A stretch of 64,000 nucleotides of DNA, taken from Nocardioides currus (lineage in GTDB: Bacteria > Actinomycetota > Actinomycetes > Propionibacteriales > Nocardioidaceae). Under the pieces are notes generated by a model, which did not search any database, was not told where the DNA came from, and saw nothing but the letters and a program-made list of their open reading frames with translations. Within the stretch, counting starts at the first letter, position 1. Every line of letters starts with the position of its first letter. This document shows, piece by piece, positions 1 to 10,089 of this stretch. The stretch is from positions 496,254 through 560,253 of the forward strand of contig NZ_PYXZ01000002.1 of assembly GCF_003057875.1 (NCBI RefSeq), written 5' to 3'. Both the position numbers and the translations under genes were made by a program.

Positions 1-1028
1 CGCTCGATCGTGCGCTGCTCGACCGCGACCAGGTCGGCCGGCGAGCGCCGGAGGGCGACGGTCGCGACGTGCTCGCCGGCCGCGACGGCCGCCGACACCC
101 AGGTGTCGCCGGCGCGGATGGCGTGGCCCGAGCGCGCCGACTCCTCGGCAGCGGCCATGATCGCCGGTCCGTCGCCGAGGTCGGTGCCGGCCAGCAGCTG
201 CCCCCGCGGGTCCCAGGCGGCGGACTCGCCGCCGAGCACCTCCCCGAGCACGTCGACCACCTCCGCGACCCCGCCTCCGGCGAGCAGCAGGTCGGTCATC
301 CGCTCGTGCGCCAGCGCGGCCGCCTCCACCGAGGAGGCGTGCGCCGAGATCGTCCGGTTGGCCTCGTCGAGCCGGGCGAAGAGCCGCGCGTTCTCCAGCG
401 CCACCGAGGCGTGGGCGGCGAAGGAGGTCAGCAGCGACACCTCGTCGGCCGGGAAGCGACGTACGGTGCGGTGGACGGCCAGCAGGGCGCCGATCACCCG
501 CCCCTCGACCAGCAGGGGCACGCCGAGGATGGCGCGGATCCGCTCCCCGCCGACCGCGTCGTCGATGTAGTGGCGGTGCACGAACCGTTCGTCGGACTGG
601 TAGTCCTCGGTGAAGTAGGGCGCGCCGGTCTGGGCGACGAGGCCGAGCAGCCCGGTGCCGAGGGGGAGACGCAGCGTCTGGAACTCGCGGGTCAGGGCGC
701 CGTCGGTGACCTTCATGTACGACGCGCCCTCGACCTCGTCGTTCAGCGAGAGGTAGGTCATGTCGGCGCCCAGCAGGCTACGAGCCCGGCGCACGATCGC
801 CGTCAGGATCTCGTCGAGGTCGCGGATCGCCGTGAGGTCGCGGGCCGTCTCGTAGAGCGCCGACAGCTCGCCCTCGCGGGAGCGGTGGCGGGCGATCAGG
901 TCGCGCAGCCGCAGCGCGACGTCGTGCTCGCCGGCGCGCTCGGGGTACTCCTCGACCAGCCGGTCGAAGTCGGCGCGCGGGGCGCCGGTGTAGAGGAGGT
1001 CCAGGAAGCTGCCCTGGTCGTCGGGCAT
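1..1028 (-). CDS. GAF-domain transcriptional regulator, 3' end cut by window edge
   Basis: The reading frame runs from an ATG at 1028 off the left edge, so only about 342 N-terminal residues are present. Residues about 65-210 read as a GAF domain (ALYETARDLTAI, then LGVPLLVEGRVIGALLAVHR and SFAAHASVALENARL). This arrangement is typical of GAF regulators of the CdaR/PucR type, which end in a C-terminal helix-turn-helix, but that part lies outside the window. A strong ribosome site (GAGGAG) directly precedes the ATG. The gene starts 4 bases after the permease stop, so it is the last visible gene of the sugar-ABC operon and may sense its substrate. The family call is good; the ligand is unknown. 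Confidence 0.75.
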   Translation of the reverse strand, partial: MPDDQGSFLDLLYTGAPRADFDRLVEEYPERAGEHDVALRLRDLIARHRSREGELSALYETARDLTAIRDLDEILTAIVRRARSLLGADMTYLSLNDEVEGASYMKVTDGALTREFQTLRLPLGTGLLGLVAQTGAPYFTEDYQSDERFVHRHYIDDAVGGERIRAILGVPLLVEGRVIGALLAVHRTVRRFPADEVSLLTSFAAHASVALENARLFARLDEANRTISAHASSVEAAALAHERMTDLLLAGGGVAEVVDVLGEVLGGESAAWDPRGQLLAGTDLGDGPAIMAAAEESARSGHAIRAGDTWVSAAVAAGEHVATVALRRSPADLVAVEQRTIE

Positions 1029-1032
1029 CTCC

Positions 1033-1839
1033 TCACTTGATCCCGGACCGGGTCAACCCCGCGACGAACTGCCGTTGCAGCAGGACGAAGAGGACGAGCA
1101 GGGGGACGCACGACAGCAGGGCTCCGGCCATGACGCCACCGTAGTCGGCGTCGTACTGGTTCTGCAGGAAGCGCAGGGCGATCGGCAGCGTGTAGAGGTC
1201 GGGGTCGCGCAGCGTGATCAGCGGCCACAGGAAGTCGTTCCACTGGGTCATGAAGGCGATCAGCACCATCACGGCGATGAGCGGGCGCGCGTTGCGCAGC
1301 ACGACGCGGAAGAACGCCCCCGCGGTGGAGCAGCCGTCCACGCGGGCCGCCTCGAGCAGCTCGTCGGGGAAGGAGACGAAGAACTGACGGGCCAGGAAGA
1401 CGCCGAGCGCCGTGGCTGCGGAGGGCAGGATCACCGCCCAGAAGAGTCCGATGAGGTCGAGCCCGGCCACCAGCTCGAACTGCGGGATCATGATCGCCTG
1501 ACCGGGCACGACCAACGTGGCCAGCACGACGCCCAGCACCAGTGAGCGCCCGCGGAAGCGGAGCTTGGCCAGTGCGAAGCCCGCCAGCAGGTTGACGCAC
1601 ACGGACAGCACGGTGGTGATCACGGCGACCAGCAGTGCGTTGCGGAACCACCGCCCGACCGGGAAGCGGTCGAAGAGGCCGGTGTAGTTGGCGGTCGTCC
1701 AGTCGCTCGACCAGAGCGACGCGCCGTCCTCGAACAGCATCTCCCGCGGGGTGAAGGACACCACGAGCATGGCAACGAGGGGCAGCGCGAAGATCGCGGC
1801 CACCACCAGGCACACGAGGAACCGCACGGGCCGTGACAT
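1033..1839 (-). CDS. Carbohydrate ABC transporter permease, MalG/CUT1 type
   Basis: This is a 268-residue inner-membrane permease. It has an N-terminal membrane helix (VRFLVCLVVAAIFALPLVAML), a periplasmic stretch, further helices, and the EAA loop (ELLEAARVDGCSTAGAF) that docks the ATPase. The C terminus (QRQFVAGLTRSGIKt-like ending) is classic for the MalG family. The ATG at 1839 overlaps the stop of the upstream permease (TGATG), which fixes the start and indicates translational coupling. It acts with the 1839-2774 permease and the 2771-4111 binding protein. No ATPase gene is present in this operon, as is common in actinobacteria that share one MsiK-like ATPase between sugar importers. Confidence 0.9.
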   Translation of the reverse strand: MSRPVRFLVCLVVAAIFALPLVAMLVVSFTPREMLFEDGASLWSSDWTTANYTGLFDRFPVGRWFRNALLVAVITTVLSVCVNLLAGFALAKLRFRGRSLVLGVVLATLVVPGQAIMIPQFELVAGLDLIGLFWAVILPSAATALGVFLARQFFVSFPDELLEAARVDGCSTAGAFFRVVLRNARPLIAVMVLIAFMTQWNDFLWPLITLRDPDLYTLPIALRFLQNQYDADYGGVMAGALLSCVPLLVLFVLLQRQFVAGLTRSGIK

Positions 1840-2774
1840 CAGCCGTCCTGCTTCCGGCTGGAGCGCACCTGCAGCGCGGTGATGAGGAGGGTCAGGACGA
1901 AGAGCACGACCCCGACGGTGGAGCCGTAGCCGAAGTTGCGCGCAGGCCCGAAGCCCTCGTCGTAGGCGTAGGTCACGAGCATCGTGGTGGAGTAGCCCGG
2001 ACCGCCGTTGGTCATGACGTAGACGATGTCGAAGATCTGGAACGACCAGACCATGTTGACCACGAGCAGGAACATCGTGGTCGGTCGCAACGAGGGCACC
2101 ACGATCAGGCGCACCCGTGCCCACTTCCCCGCGCCGTCGACCGACGCCGCCTCCAGCACCTCCTGGTCCAGGTCCTGCAGGGCGGCGATGTAGACGACCA
2201 TGGCGAAGCCGATGCGGGTCCACAGCACCATCACGATCACCGAGACCATCGCCAACGACCCCTCGCTCTGCCACGACACCGCTCCCAGGCCGAGGTCGGC
2301 CAGGACGCCGTTGACGATGCCGATCGACTCGTCGAAGAGCAGCAGGCCGATGAGCGAGGTGACCAGCGTGCTGACCACGATGGGCAGGTAGACGATCGTG
2401 CGGAACACCCCGCGTCCCGGAAGCGCCTTGTCGAGCAGCAGGGCGAGCGCGAGACCGGCCACCACGGTGACGGGCACGGTGATCGCGGTGAACACGGCCG
2501 TGTTGAGCAGTGCTCGCCAGAAGACGTCGTCCCGCAGGAGCCGCGTGTAGTTGTCCAGCCCTGCCCACGTCCCGCCACCGAAGGAGCGCTTGGCCTGGAA
2601 GGACAGCACGAACGCCCAGACGAGGGGGACGAGGAGGAAGAGCCCGAGCAGCAGCAGGTTGGGGGCCAGCATCACCCACGCGGTGACGGAGGACCCCCGG
2701 TGCTGTCGCGGGTCCCGGCGGGGGCCCTGGCGCTGGCCATGGCGCTGACGCGGGCGGGCCTCGACGGTGCTCAT
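1839..2774 (-). CDS. Carbohydrate ABC transporter permease, MalF/CUT1 type
   Basis: This 311-residue permease begins with about 30 basic, cytoplasmic residues and then a first helix (VMLAPNLLLLGLFLLVPLVWAFVLSF). It continues with the YTRLLRDDVFWRALLNTAVF signature of MalF-like CUT1 permeases and an EAA-type loop near residue 215 (LEAASVDGAGKWARV). The ATG at 2774 overlaps the stop of the binding-protein gene by 4 bases (ATGA). It would form the membrane channel together with the 1033-1839 product. The substrate cannot be read from the permease, but the neighbouring uronate-dehydrogenase-like gene hints at a sugar or sugar acid. Confidence 0.9.
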   Translation of the reverse strand: MSTVEARPRQRHGQRQGPRRDPRQHRGSSVTAWVMLAPNLLLLGLFLLVPLVWAFVLSFQAKRSFGGGTWAGLDNYTRLLRDDVFWRALLNTAVFTAITVPVTVVAGLALALLLDKALPGRGVFRTIVYLPIVVSTLVTSLIGLLLFDESIGIVNGVLADLGLGAVSWQSEGSLAMVSVIVMVLWTRIGFAMVVYIAALQDLDQEVLEAASVDGAGKWARVRLIVVPSLRPTTMFLLVVNMVWSFQIFDIVYVMTNGGPGYSTTMLVTYAYDEGFGPARNFGYGSTVGVVLFVLTLLITALQVRSSRKQDG

Positions 2775-4111
2775 GCGGTGCTCGCCCGGTTGAGTGAGGC
2801 GCCCGCCGTGACCTGCTCCGAGAGCCGCCGCAGCGTGTCGTCCACCGGCCGGCCGCCGAGGAACGTCTCCTCGAGCTCGTTGGCCAGGTCGACGTTCACC
2901 TCCGCGAAGGTGGGGGTGGTGACATCGGCGACGTCGCGGTCCTCGATGGTCCGGATCTGGTCGGCGTAGACCGGCATCAGGTCTCGGCCCAGGGCGAAGT
3001 CGAGGCCGCGCTCGACCAGCGACGCCCGGGTGGGCAGCAGCACGGACGCCGAGCAGAAGTCGCCCATCGCCTCCGGCGAGGCGAGGAAGACCAGGAACTC
3101 GGCGGCCAGGTCGGCGTTGACCGCCTGCCGGCTCGCGACGATGGCGTTGCCCCCGAGCTCGCTCGCCTGCCGCTGGTCCTGGGGGAGGTACGTCGCGGCG
3201 TACTCGAACCGCTTGCCGATCGTGTCCGCGAAGGCCGGCAGCAGGAAGTTGCCGGCGAAGAGCATCGCGAGCTTGCCCGAGGTGAACAGCGCGTCGGGAT
3301 AGGTGGCGCTCTTCGTGGACGTCGAGTCGGGCACCCAGCCGCGCTCGAAGAACGAGGCGGTGAAGTCGAGGGCGCGCCGACCGGCGTCGTCGTCGACCAC
3401 CGCGCGCGAGAGGTCGGTGTCGTAGAGGTGGCCGCCCGCCTGGAAGAGGAAGTTGAGCCACCGGAACGCGCCGGCGGCCTGCCAGTTGACGCCGAACGGC
3501 GTCGTGCCGTCCGGGGCTGCCTGCGACAGCCGATCGGCGACGTCCGCGAACTCCTCCCACGACCAGGCGTCCTCGAGCCGGTCGGGGACCGAGGTGATGC
3601 CGGCGTCGCGCAGGAGATCGGGGCGGACGACCACCGCACTCGTGTCGACGTGCTGGGGGATGCCGAAGCTCCGGTCCCCGTGGGCGACCGCGGCCATCAG
3701 GGCCGCCGGCACGTCGTCGGCGAGGTCGCCCAGGGCCTCGGTGACGTCGAGGAGCTGGCCGGTGCTGGAGTAGAGACCCATCGTCGGGTAGTCGACACGG
3801 AAGACGTCGGGCGCGGTGCCGGAGATGAGGCCCGCGTCGATCCCGGTCGCGAAGTCGGCGAACGGCACCACCGTGAGGTCGACGGTGACGCCCTGCTCCT
3901 GCGCGAAGCGGTCGGCCAGCTGCTGGTAGATCCCGGTCTCGGTGTCGGTGCCGTAGACCTGCACGGTCAGCCGATCGCGAGCACCGCGGGAGGTGCTGGA
4001 GACCCGCTCGGTCAGGCCCGCGCAGCCGGTCAGTGCTCCCAGTCCCACGACCGCCCCACCCGTCAGGACGGTCCTCCGGCGCAAGGTCGTCCCGTGCTCC
4101 GAGGTAGGCAT
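2771..4111 (-). CDS. Sugar ABC transporter substrate-binding lipoprotein (family 1)
   Basis: This is a 446-residue extracellular binding protein. The N terminus carries a twin-arginine-like RRR, a hydrophobic stretch and a lipobox (ALTGC, Cys near residue 30), so it is predicted to be lipid-anchored outside the membrane. The body (GIYQQLADRFAQEQGVTVDL; ISGTAPDVFRVD) is typical of family-1 sugar-binding proteins. A TAGGTT hexamer lies 6 bases before the ATG (4118-4123), so the mRNA may be leaderless. A perfect LacI-type operator (4130-4145) lies just upstream of that hexamer. It is the first gene of the importer operon. Confidence 0.9.
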   Translation of the reverse strand: MPTSEHGTTLRRRTVLTGGAVVGLGALTGCAGLTERVSSTSRGARDRLTVQVYGTDTETGIYQQLADRFAQEQGVTVDLTVVPFADFATGIDAGLISGTAPDVFRVDYPTMGLYSSTGQLLDVTEALGDLADDVPAALMAAVAHGDRSFGIPQHVDTSAVVVRPDLLRDAGITSVPDRLEDAWSWEEFADVADRLSQAAPDGTTPFGVNWQAAGAFRWLNFLFQAGGHLYDTDLSRAVVDDDAGRRALDFTASFFERGWVPDSTSTKSATYPDALFTSGKLAMLFAGNFLLPAFADTIGKRFEYAATYLPQDQRQASELGGNAIVASRQAVNADLAAEFLVFLASPEAMGDFCSASVLLPTRASLVERGLDFALGRDLMPVYADQIRTIEDRDVADVTTPTFAEVNVDLANELEETFLGGRPVDDTLRRLSEQVTAGASLNRASTA

Positions 4112-4129
4112 GCGGGCAACCTACGTGCC

Positions 4130-4145
4130 GTTGAACGCGTTCAAC
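4130..4145. promoter_or_regulatory. LacI-family operator, perfect palindrome
   Basis: The sequence GTTGAACGCGTTCAAC is a perfect 16-bp palindrome with a central CG, the hallmark of LacI/GalR-family operators. It lies 6 bases upstream of the probable -10 hexamer TAGGTT (4118-4123, minus strand) of the ABC binding-protein gene, that is, over the spacer and -35 region, where a repressor would block transcription. No LacI-family gene is in the window, so the repressor must be encoded elsewhere. Confidence 0.8.
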
Positions 4146-4180
4146 AGACCCTCCCGCCCCTACGGGTGGGACGCGATCCG

Positions 4181-4975
4181 TCAGCCGTCGAGCGCCGGGC
4201 GCTCGAAGTCGACGCCGGCGTAGGGGCCACCGACGAACGACGCCTCGAGCTCGTCCTCGTCGCGGGGCTCGATGCTGTCGCGGTACGCCGCTGCGTCGTC
4301 CTGCGGCTCGTAGCCCAGCCGACGCCCCGGCTCGAGGTCCCACCAGGCGTCGGTGTTGTCACTGATGCCGTAGAGCACGGCGTAGCCCGGGGCGGCAGCG
4401 GTCAGCGCGGCCTCGACCATGCGGACCGCGTCGTCGGGCGACAGCCAGGTCGCCAGGTTGCGTGTGGTGGTCGGCTCGGGGAGGAAGCTCCCGATGCGAC
4501 AGCTGACGGCGTCGATCGAGTAGCGGTCGGCGTACAGCTGGAGCAGCGCCTCGGCGGCGACCTTGGCGACGCCGTAGAAGGAGTCGGCGCGGGGGAGGGC
4601 GTCCTCGGAGAGGAGGTCGCGTCGTGGGGTGCGGCCCACGGCGTGGTTGGAGCCCGCGTAGACGATGCGGGTGATGCGGTGCTCGACCATGGCGTCGAGC
4701 AGGGCCGCCGTCGTGATGACGTGCGAGGTCAGCTCGGCCGGCAGGTCGACCTCGTCGGTGCGGCCGGCGAAGTGCACGACCGCGTCCAGCCGCTCCTCCG
4801 CGAACACGGCTCGGACGGCCGCGGCGTCGCTGCAGTCGACGGTGTGCCAGCGACCGGTGAAGCCCTCGGGCTCGGGCACCAGGTCGAGGCCGACGACCTC
4901 GTGGCCGAGGTCGCACAGGCCGAGGGTGAGGACGCGACCGAGCGAGCCGGCCGCGCCGGTGAGGAGGATGCGCAT
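4181..4975 (-). CDS. NAD-dependent sugar epimerase/dehydrogenase, uronate dehydrogenase-like
   Basis: This is a 264-residue extended short-chain dehydrogenase. It shows the nucleotide-binding glycine motif (LLTGAAGSLGR), a catalytic serine region (YAGSNHAVGRTP) and YxxxK (SFYGVAKVAAE). The segments ATWLSPDD and YGISDNTDAWWDL, and the ending LGYEPQDDA, closely resemble bacterial uronate dehydrogenases, which oxidise glucuronate or galacturonate to aldaro-lactones. The ATG at 4975 follows TACGCT by 6 bases, suggesting its own leaderless promoter. It sits between purine nucleoside phosphorylase and the sugar ABC operon, and its 3' end faces the LacI-type operator. The exact substrate is an inference from similarity and context. 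Confidence 0.75.
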   Translation of the reverse strand: MRILLTGAAGSLGRVLTLGLCDLGHEVVGLDLVPEPEGFTGRWHTVDCSDAAAVRAVFAEERLDAVVHFAGRTDEVDLPAELTSHVITTAALLDAMVEHRITRIVYAGSNHAVGRTPRRDLLSEDALPRADSFYGVAKVAAEALLQLYADRYSIDAVSCRIGSFLPEPTTTRNLATWLSPDDAVRMVEAALTAAAPGYAVLYGISDNTDAWWDLEPGRRLGYEPQDDAAAYRDSIEPRDEDELEASFVGGPYAGVDFERPALDG

Positions 4976-4989
4976 GGGCGCAGCGTAGG

Positions 4990-5820
4990 TCAGATCCGCG
5001 GCACGACCTGGCCGAGCAGGTCGCCCATCCGGCCCGCAGCGGCCTTGCCCGCCTCGAGGACCTCCTCGTGGTTGAGGGGCTCGCCGCTGATGCCGGCCGC
5101 GAGGTTGGTGACCAGGCTGATCCCGAGGACCTCCAGGCCGGCCTCGCGGGCGGCGATCGCCTCGAGCGTGGTGCTCATGCCGACCAGGTGGCCGCCGATC
5201 GCGCGGACCATGCCGATCTCGGCCGGGGTCTCGTAGTGCGGGCCGGGGAACTGGACGTAGACGCCCTCGTCGAGGGTCGGGTCGATCTCCTTGCACAACC
5301 CGCGCAGGCGGGGGGAGTAGAGGTCGGTCAGGTCGACGAAGTTGGCGCCCTCGATCGGGCTGGTGGCCGTCAGGTTGATGTGGTCGGAGATCAGCACCGG
5401 CTGGCCGGGGCGGAACGACTCCTTGAGGCCGCCGCAGCCGTTGGTGAGCACGATCGCCCGGCAGCCGGCGGCGGCGGCGGTGCGGACGGGGTGGACGACG
5501 GCCGCGACGCCCTTGCCCTCGTAGAAGTGGGTGCGGCTGAGGAAGACCAGCACGTTGGTGTCGCCGACCGCGATGCTGCGGATCCTGCCCGAGTGGCCGA
5601 CGACGCCGGCGGCGTGGAAGCCGGGCAGGTCGGTGGTGGCGATCTCCGCCGTCGCCGCGCCGAGGGCGTCGACGGCGGGCAGCCAGCCCGAGCCGAGGAC
5701 GAGGGCGACGTCGTGGCTCTCGACGCCGGTGAGCTCGGCGAGCTTCGCTGCGGCGTCCCGGGCGAGGGCCTGATGGTCGGCCTGATGGTCGGTGCCGTGG
5801 TCGGTGCTGTGGTCGTTCAC
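4990..5820 (-). CDS. Purine nucleoside phosphorylase (trimeric, 6-oxopurine type)
   Basis: This 276-residue enzyme cleaves purine nucleosides with phosphate in cytoplasmic purine salvage. The phosphate-binding GSGW is at residues 43-46, [11 protein letters not shown] at 191-201, and [11 protein letters not shown] near 214. E197 and N239 match the Glu/Asn pair that binds 6-oxopurines in trimeric enzymes. The N terminus is a low-complexity His/Asp stretch ([15 protein letters not shown]) encoded by short tandem repeats at about 5762-5812, probably disordered. The GTG at 5820 follows TAGGAT by 7 bases, so the transcript may be leaderless. The gene is known as punA or deoD in relatives. Confidence 0.9.
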   Translation of the reverse strand: MNDHSTDHGTDHQADHQALARDAAAKLAELTGVESHDVALVLGSGWLPAVDALGAATAEIATTDLPGFHAAGVVGHSGRIRSIAVGDTNVLVFLSRTHFYEGKGVAAVVHPVRTAAAAGCRAIVLTNGCGGLKESFRPGQPVLISDHINLTATSPIEGANFVDLTDLYSPRLRGLCKEIDPTLDEGVYVQFPGPHYETPAEIGMVRAIGGHLVGMSTTLEAIAAREAGLEVLGISLVTNLAAGISGEPLNHEEVLEAGKAAAGRMGDLLGQVVPRI

Positions 5821-5859
5821 GCGGGTGATCCTAGTGGGGCCCCCGGGCATGATGGCGCC

Positions 5860-6309
5860 ATGGAGTTCTACGACTACGACACCCGCGTGGCGGCGTACGC
5901 CGTGATCGTCGACGGCGACCGGATCCTGCTGTCGTGGTGGAACGGCGAGGGCGTCGGCACTCCCGCCTGGTCGCTCCCCGGCGGTGGCATCGAGCTCGAG
6001 GAGACGGCCGAGCAGGGTGCGATCCGCGAGGTCCGGGAGGAGACGGGCTTCGTCGTCGAGCTGACCGGTCTGCTGGTCGTCGACTCGCACGTCGTGGCGC
6101 CGGGCGACCGGACCATCGAGACGGACCGCTGGGCGCGGCACCTGCGGATCGTCTTCACCGCGCGGGTCGTCGGCGGCGAGCTCGGGACGCTCGAGGTCGA
6201 CGGCTCGACCGACCGGGCCGACTGGGTGCCGATCGCCGCGGTGCCGGACGAGCCGCACGTCGGGCTCGTCGAGGTCGCGCTCGGGGCCTGGCTCGACCGG
6301 CGGGCCTAG
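5860..6309 (+). CDS. NUDIX hydrolase
   Basis: This 149-residue protein has a complete NUDIX box near residues 45-67: [20 protein letters not shown] followed by ETGF. It fits the pattern GX5EX7REUXEEXGU that binds metal and cleaves nucleoside diphosphates linked to another moiety. The substrate cannot be assigned. The ATG at 5860 lies 6 bases after CATGAT and has no ribosome site, consistent with a leaderless mRNA. It diverges from the purine nucleoside phosphorylase gene, with only 39 bases between the starts, and its stop overlaps the converging gene at 6306 by 4 bases. Confidence 0.9.
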   Translation: MEFYDYDTRVAAYAVIVDGDRILLSWWNGEGVGTPAWSLPGGGIELEETAEQGAIREVREETGFVVELTGLLVVDSHVVAPGDRTIETDRWARHLRIVFTARVVGGELGTLEVDGSTDRADWVPIAAVPDEPHVGLVEVALGAWLDRRA

Positions 6310-6758
6310 AGACCGGTCGAGCGGCAGGCGCGGGCCCGGATGCCCGCCGCGTAGTCGGCAGGTGCGTCGGCCGCCTCGGCGGCGTCGGCGAGCACGCCGA
6401 GGTAGGACGCGGACGGCAGGCCGCCCTCGTAGGCGTCGAGCACGTAGGCCCACACGACGAGCTCGCCACTCATCGTCACCACCCGCACCCGGGTCTTGCG
6501 GTAGAGCCCGGTGTCGGCCGACTCCCAGCGGTCGAGCTCGGACTCGTCCTCGGGCGTGACGTCGTAGACCGCGACGAAGACCTGCTCGATCGGGTCCTCG
6601 ACGATCGTCGCGAGAGAGCCGTCCCAGCCGTGCTCCTCGCCGCCGAACGTGAGCCGCCAGCCCCGCAGCCAGCCCGTGCTGTGCAGCGGCGAGTGGGGGC
6701 AGCGTTCGCTCATTCGTCCCGGGTCCAGGTTGGTCCCGTAGGCGGCGTAGAGCGTCAC
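6306..6758 (-). CDS. Gamma-glutamylcyclotransferase-like (AIG2/GGCT fold) protein
   Basis: This 150-residue protein opens with [20 protein letters not shown], the conserved Y-G-[ST]-N-L/M start of the gamma-glutamylcyclotransferase fold. A glutamate in the middle ([10 protein letters not shown]) could be catalytic. Members release 5-oxoproline from gamma-glutamyl peptides, but many bacterial relatives have no proven reaction. The GTG at 6758 follows TACCCT by 6 bases, supporting this start and a leaderless transcript. Its stop overlaps the NUDIX stop tail to tail. Confidence 0.75.
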   Translation of the reverse strand: MTLYAAYGTNLDPGRMSERCPHSPLHSTGWLRGWRLTFGGEEHGWDGSLATIVEDPIEQVFVAVYDVTPEDESELDRWESADTGLYRKTRVRVVTMSGELVVWAYVLDAYEGGLPSASYLGVLADAAEAADAPADYAAGIRARACRSTGL

Positions 6759-6803
6759 GGGGCAAGGGTAGCGAGGTGCGACCCGACGGCTAGGGTGTGA
6801 CCC

Positions 6804-8207
<1,404 letters not shown>

Positions 8208-8216
8208 GGGCACGCC

Positions 8217-8480
8217 TCACCCGCTGGCGGCCGTCTGGTCGCGGACGTGCCCGTCCGCGATCAGCGCCGCCGTGGCGAGCGCCGCATCGGCCTGCTCCAG
8301 CGCCGGTCGCAGCCGCGACTCCCAGCACTCCAGGAAGCGCGTCGCGTCCTGACCGGTCCAGTCCGTGCCGACCAGCCCGGCATCGAGCCGGGCGGCGAGC
8401 TCCTGCACCCGCGCACCGGCGTCGCGCAGGTCGGCGCCCAGCGCCTGCACCGCCTCGGTGTCCATGCCCCGCCAGGTCAT
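8217..8480 (-). CDS. WXG100-like small helical protein
   Basis: This 87-residue protein consists of two predicted amphipathic helices around a WTG turn (TDWTGQDATRFLECW). This matches the WXG100 (ESAT-6-like) layout of about 100 residues with a central W-x-G. Such proteins are secreted by type VII (ESX) systems or form part of their toxins. It lacks an obvious C-terminal YxxxD/E signal. The ATG at 8480 overlaps the stop of the upstream EspG-like gene by 4 bases, so the three genes from 10089 down to 8217 form one translationally coupled unit. No ESX core gene is nearby. Confidence 0.6.
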   Translation of the reverse strand: MTWRGMDTEAVQALGADLRDAGARVQELAARLDAGLVGTDWTGQDATRFLECWESRLRPALEQADAALATAALIADGHVRDQTAASG

Positions 8481-9226
8481 GACGTTCCCACCGCCTGCGC
8501 GGCCAGGCCGTGCAGGGTCGTCCGGATCCCCTCGACCGTCTCCGGTCGCGCGGTCGCACCCTCGCCCGGGGTCGAGGTCACCGACCACGAGCCGTCCGGT
8601 CCGGAGTGCAGCCCGACCAGCTCGGGTCGCGGCCCGCGGTGGCCGGCCCTCAGCACCACGACGTCCGCCCGGACGTGCGCCCGCCCGAGCCTCTCGAGCA
8701 GCTGCGCCGGGGCCTGCGCCTCGGGGAGGGCCGCGATCCTCACCGCGTCGCCCAGGCCGTCGGTGGCGTCCGGGTGGAGCGCCGCACCGACCAGCAGGGC
8801 CGGCAGGTCGCGGGTGAAGGCGAGCGCGAAGCGGTGCAGCCCGTCCTCGCTCACCTCCTCCACCACGAGCAGGTCCTCGACGACGTGGGCGTACCAGAAG
8901 TCCTGACCGTCCGTCGTCGTGCGCGCCACCGCGACCAGCGTGACCGCCGTCTCGCGCAGGGTCATCAGCGTCATCACGTCCTCGCGCAGCAGCAGCCGGA
9001 CGGGCCCCTCCTGCGGCCGGCCGCCGATGTCGACGATCCCGCGCGCGACGAGGCTGCGGTACGCCGAGCGCTGGGCCTGCTCCACGTCGCGGGCCGCCAG
9101 CGTGGAGAAGTAGGGCGTGACCACCGCGCCGGGACCGGAGACCAGCAGGGAGAGCTCCTCGTCGGTGAGGACCTCGACGGCGCGGACGTGCGGCCCGGCC
9201 GCCGTGTCGGCCATCGCCGCGGTCAT
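8477..9226 (-). CDS. Possible EspG-like ESX-associated protein
   Basis: This 249-residue soluble protein has no signal peptide. The N-terminal pattern (EVLTDEELSLLVSG, then SAYRSLVARGIVD) and the length resemble the EspG family, cytosolic chaperones for ESX substrates, but the match is weak and made by eye. The context supports it, since it is sandwiched between two WXG-type genes with 4-bp overlaps at both ends. The start at 9226 is chosen because AGGAGG lies 6-8 bases upstream; an in-frame ATG at 9214 has no such site. If not EspG, it is a hypothetical partner of the WXG proteins. Confidence 0.4.
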   Translation of the reverse strand: MTAAMADTAAGPHVRAVEVLTDEELSLLVSGPGAVVTPYFSTLAARDVEQAQRSAYRSLVARGIVDIGGRPQEGPVRLLLREDVMTLMTLRETAVTLVAVARTTTDGQDFWYAHVVEDLLVVEEVSEDGLHRFALAFTRDLPALLVGAALHPDATDGLGDAVRIAALPEAQAPAQLLERLGRAHVRADVVVLRAGHRGPRPELVGLHSGPDGSWSVTSTPGEGATARPETVEGIRTTLHGLAAQAVGTS

Positions 9227-10089
9227 CGCCCGCCTCCTGCCGGGGTCGCGAGCATGCTGCGGCCGCGATCGGCATACGACGACATGGCGTCGCGCCACCG
9301 GTCGGCGACCCAGCCGGTGGACACCTGGTAGGCGCGCTCGACGGAGTCCCAGTGGTCGTAGGCGTAGTTGCCGGCGCTCCACAGCGCGTAGGCCGTCACG
9401 CCGACGGCGGCCACGGTCGCGGTGATGGGTGCCGTGGCGACGGCGCCGATCCCGCCCGCGATCAGGACCACCGCGCCGGCGCCACCGCCGAGGGCGAATC
9501 CGCGGGTGGCCCACGCGCGCCAGCCCTGGTAACCGCCCCCGGAGCGGATGTCGCCGATGGCCGAGACGACGGTCAGTGGCAGCGCCACCCGGGACGCGAG
9601 CTTGAGGACCGGGTTGGTGCTGGTGCCGAGCAGGAAGGCGCGCCCGGCCTCGATCAGCCGCTCGGTGCGGGTGAGCGCGGCGAAGCCGGTCGCGGGGAGG
9701 ACCAGGGCGCGGAAGAAGGCCGCCAGCCCGCCGAGCCGCTTGAACGCCGAGAACGCGCGGCGGCCCGCGTCGCCGGTGACGGCGAAGTCGTAGAGCCGTC
9801 CGAGGATGCCGAAGAGATGGGTGTCGCCGCTGGCGATGTCCTGCGCCCACGCGTTGACCCGCAGGTGGCGCCCGGCCGCGGCCAACTCGTCGGCGACCTG
9901 CCGCATCTGGGTCTGCGCGAGCCCGGTCCACTGGTCCTTGCACCGGTCGGCGCTCGGGCCCTGCCACGCCTGCGTGCGGTCGATCGACCGGGCCAGGCGT
10001 CGCGCGAGGTCGTCGAGCTCGACGGCCGCGTCGCCGAACTGGCCCGCGAGGTCGGCCAGCTCCGCCGTGTCGGCACCCACCATGGTCAT
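9223..10089 (-). CDS. WXG-type N-terminal domain protein with membrane segments
   Basis: This 288-residue protein starts with about 90 residues of paired helices holding a WQG turn (TQAWQGPSADRCKDQW), a WXG100-like module. It continues with a loop region and hydrophobic segments around residues 140-240 (FALGGGAGAVVLIAGGIGAVATAP), likely membrane-inserting. A long WXG-type protein with a C-terminal extension is typical of ESX-exported effectors or their anchors. The ATG at 10089 follows TAGCGT by 7 bases, favouring this start and a leaderless mRNA. An upstream in-frame ATG at 10185 would overlap the divergent gene and was rejected. It is the first gene of the coupled trio. Confidence 0.6.
   Translation of the reverse strand: MTMVGADTAELADLAGQFGDAAVELDDLARRLARSIDRTQAWQGPSADRCKDQWTGLAQTQMRQVADELAAAGRHLRVNAWAQDIASGDTHLFGILGRLYDFAVTGDAGRRAFSAFKRLGGLAAFFRALVLPATGFAALTRTERLIEAGRAFLLGTSTNPVLKLASRVALPLTVVSAIGDIRSGGGYQGWRAWATRGFALGGGAGAVVLIAGGIGAVATAPITATVAAVGVTAYALWSAGNYAYDHWDSVERAYQVSTGWVADRWRDAMSSYADRGRSMLATPAGGGR

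Noticed and set aside
69-1040. A long plus-strand frame over the left edge
   Set aside because: The minus strand encodes a clear GAF domain, while this frame has shadow composition and no motif.
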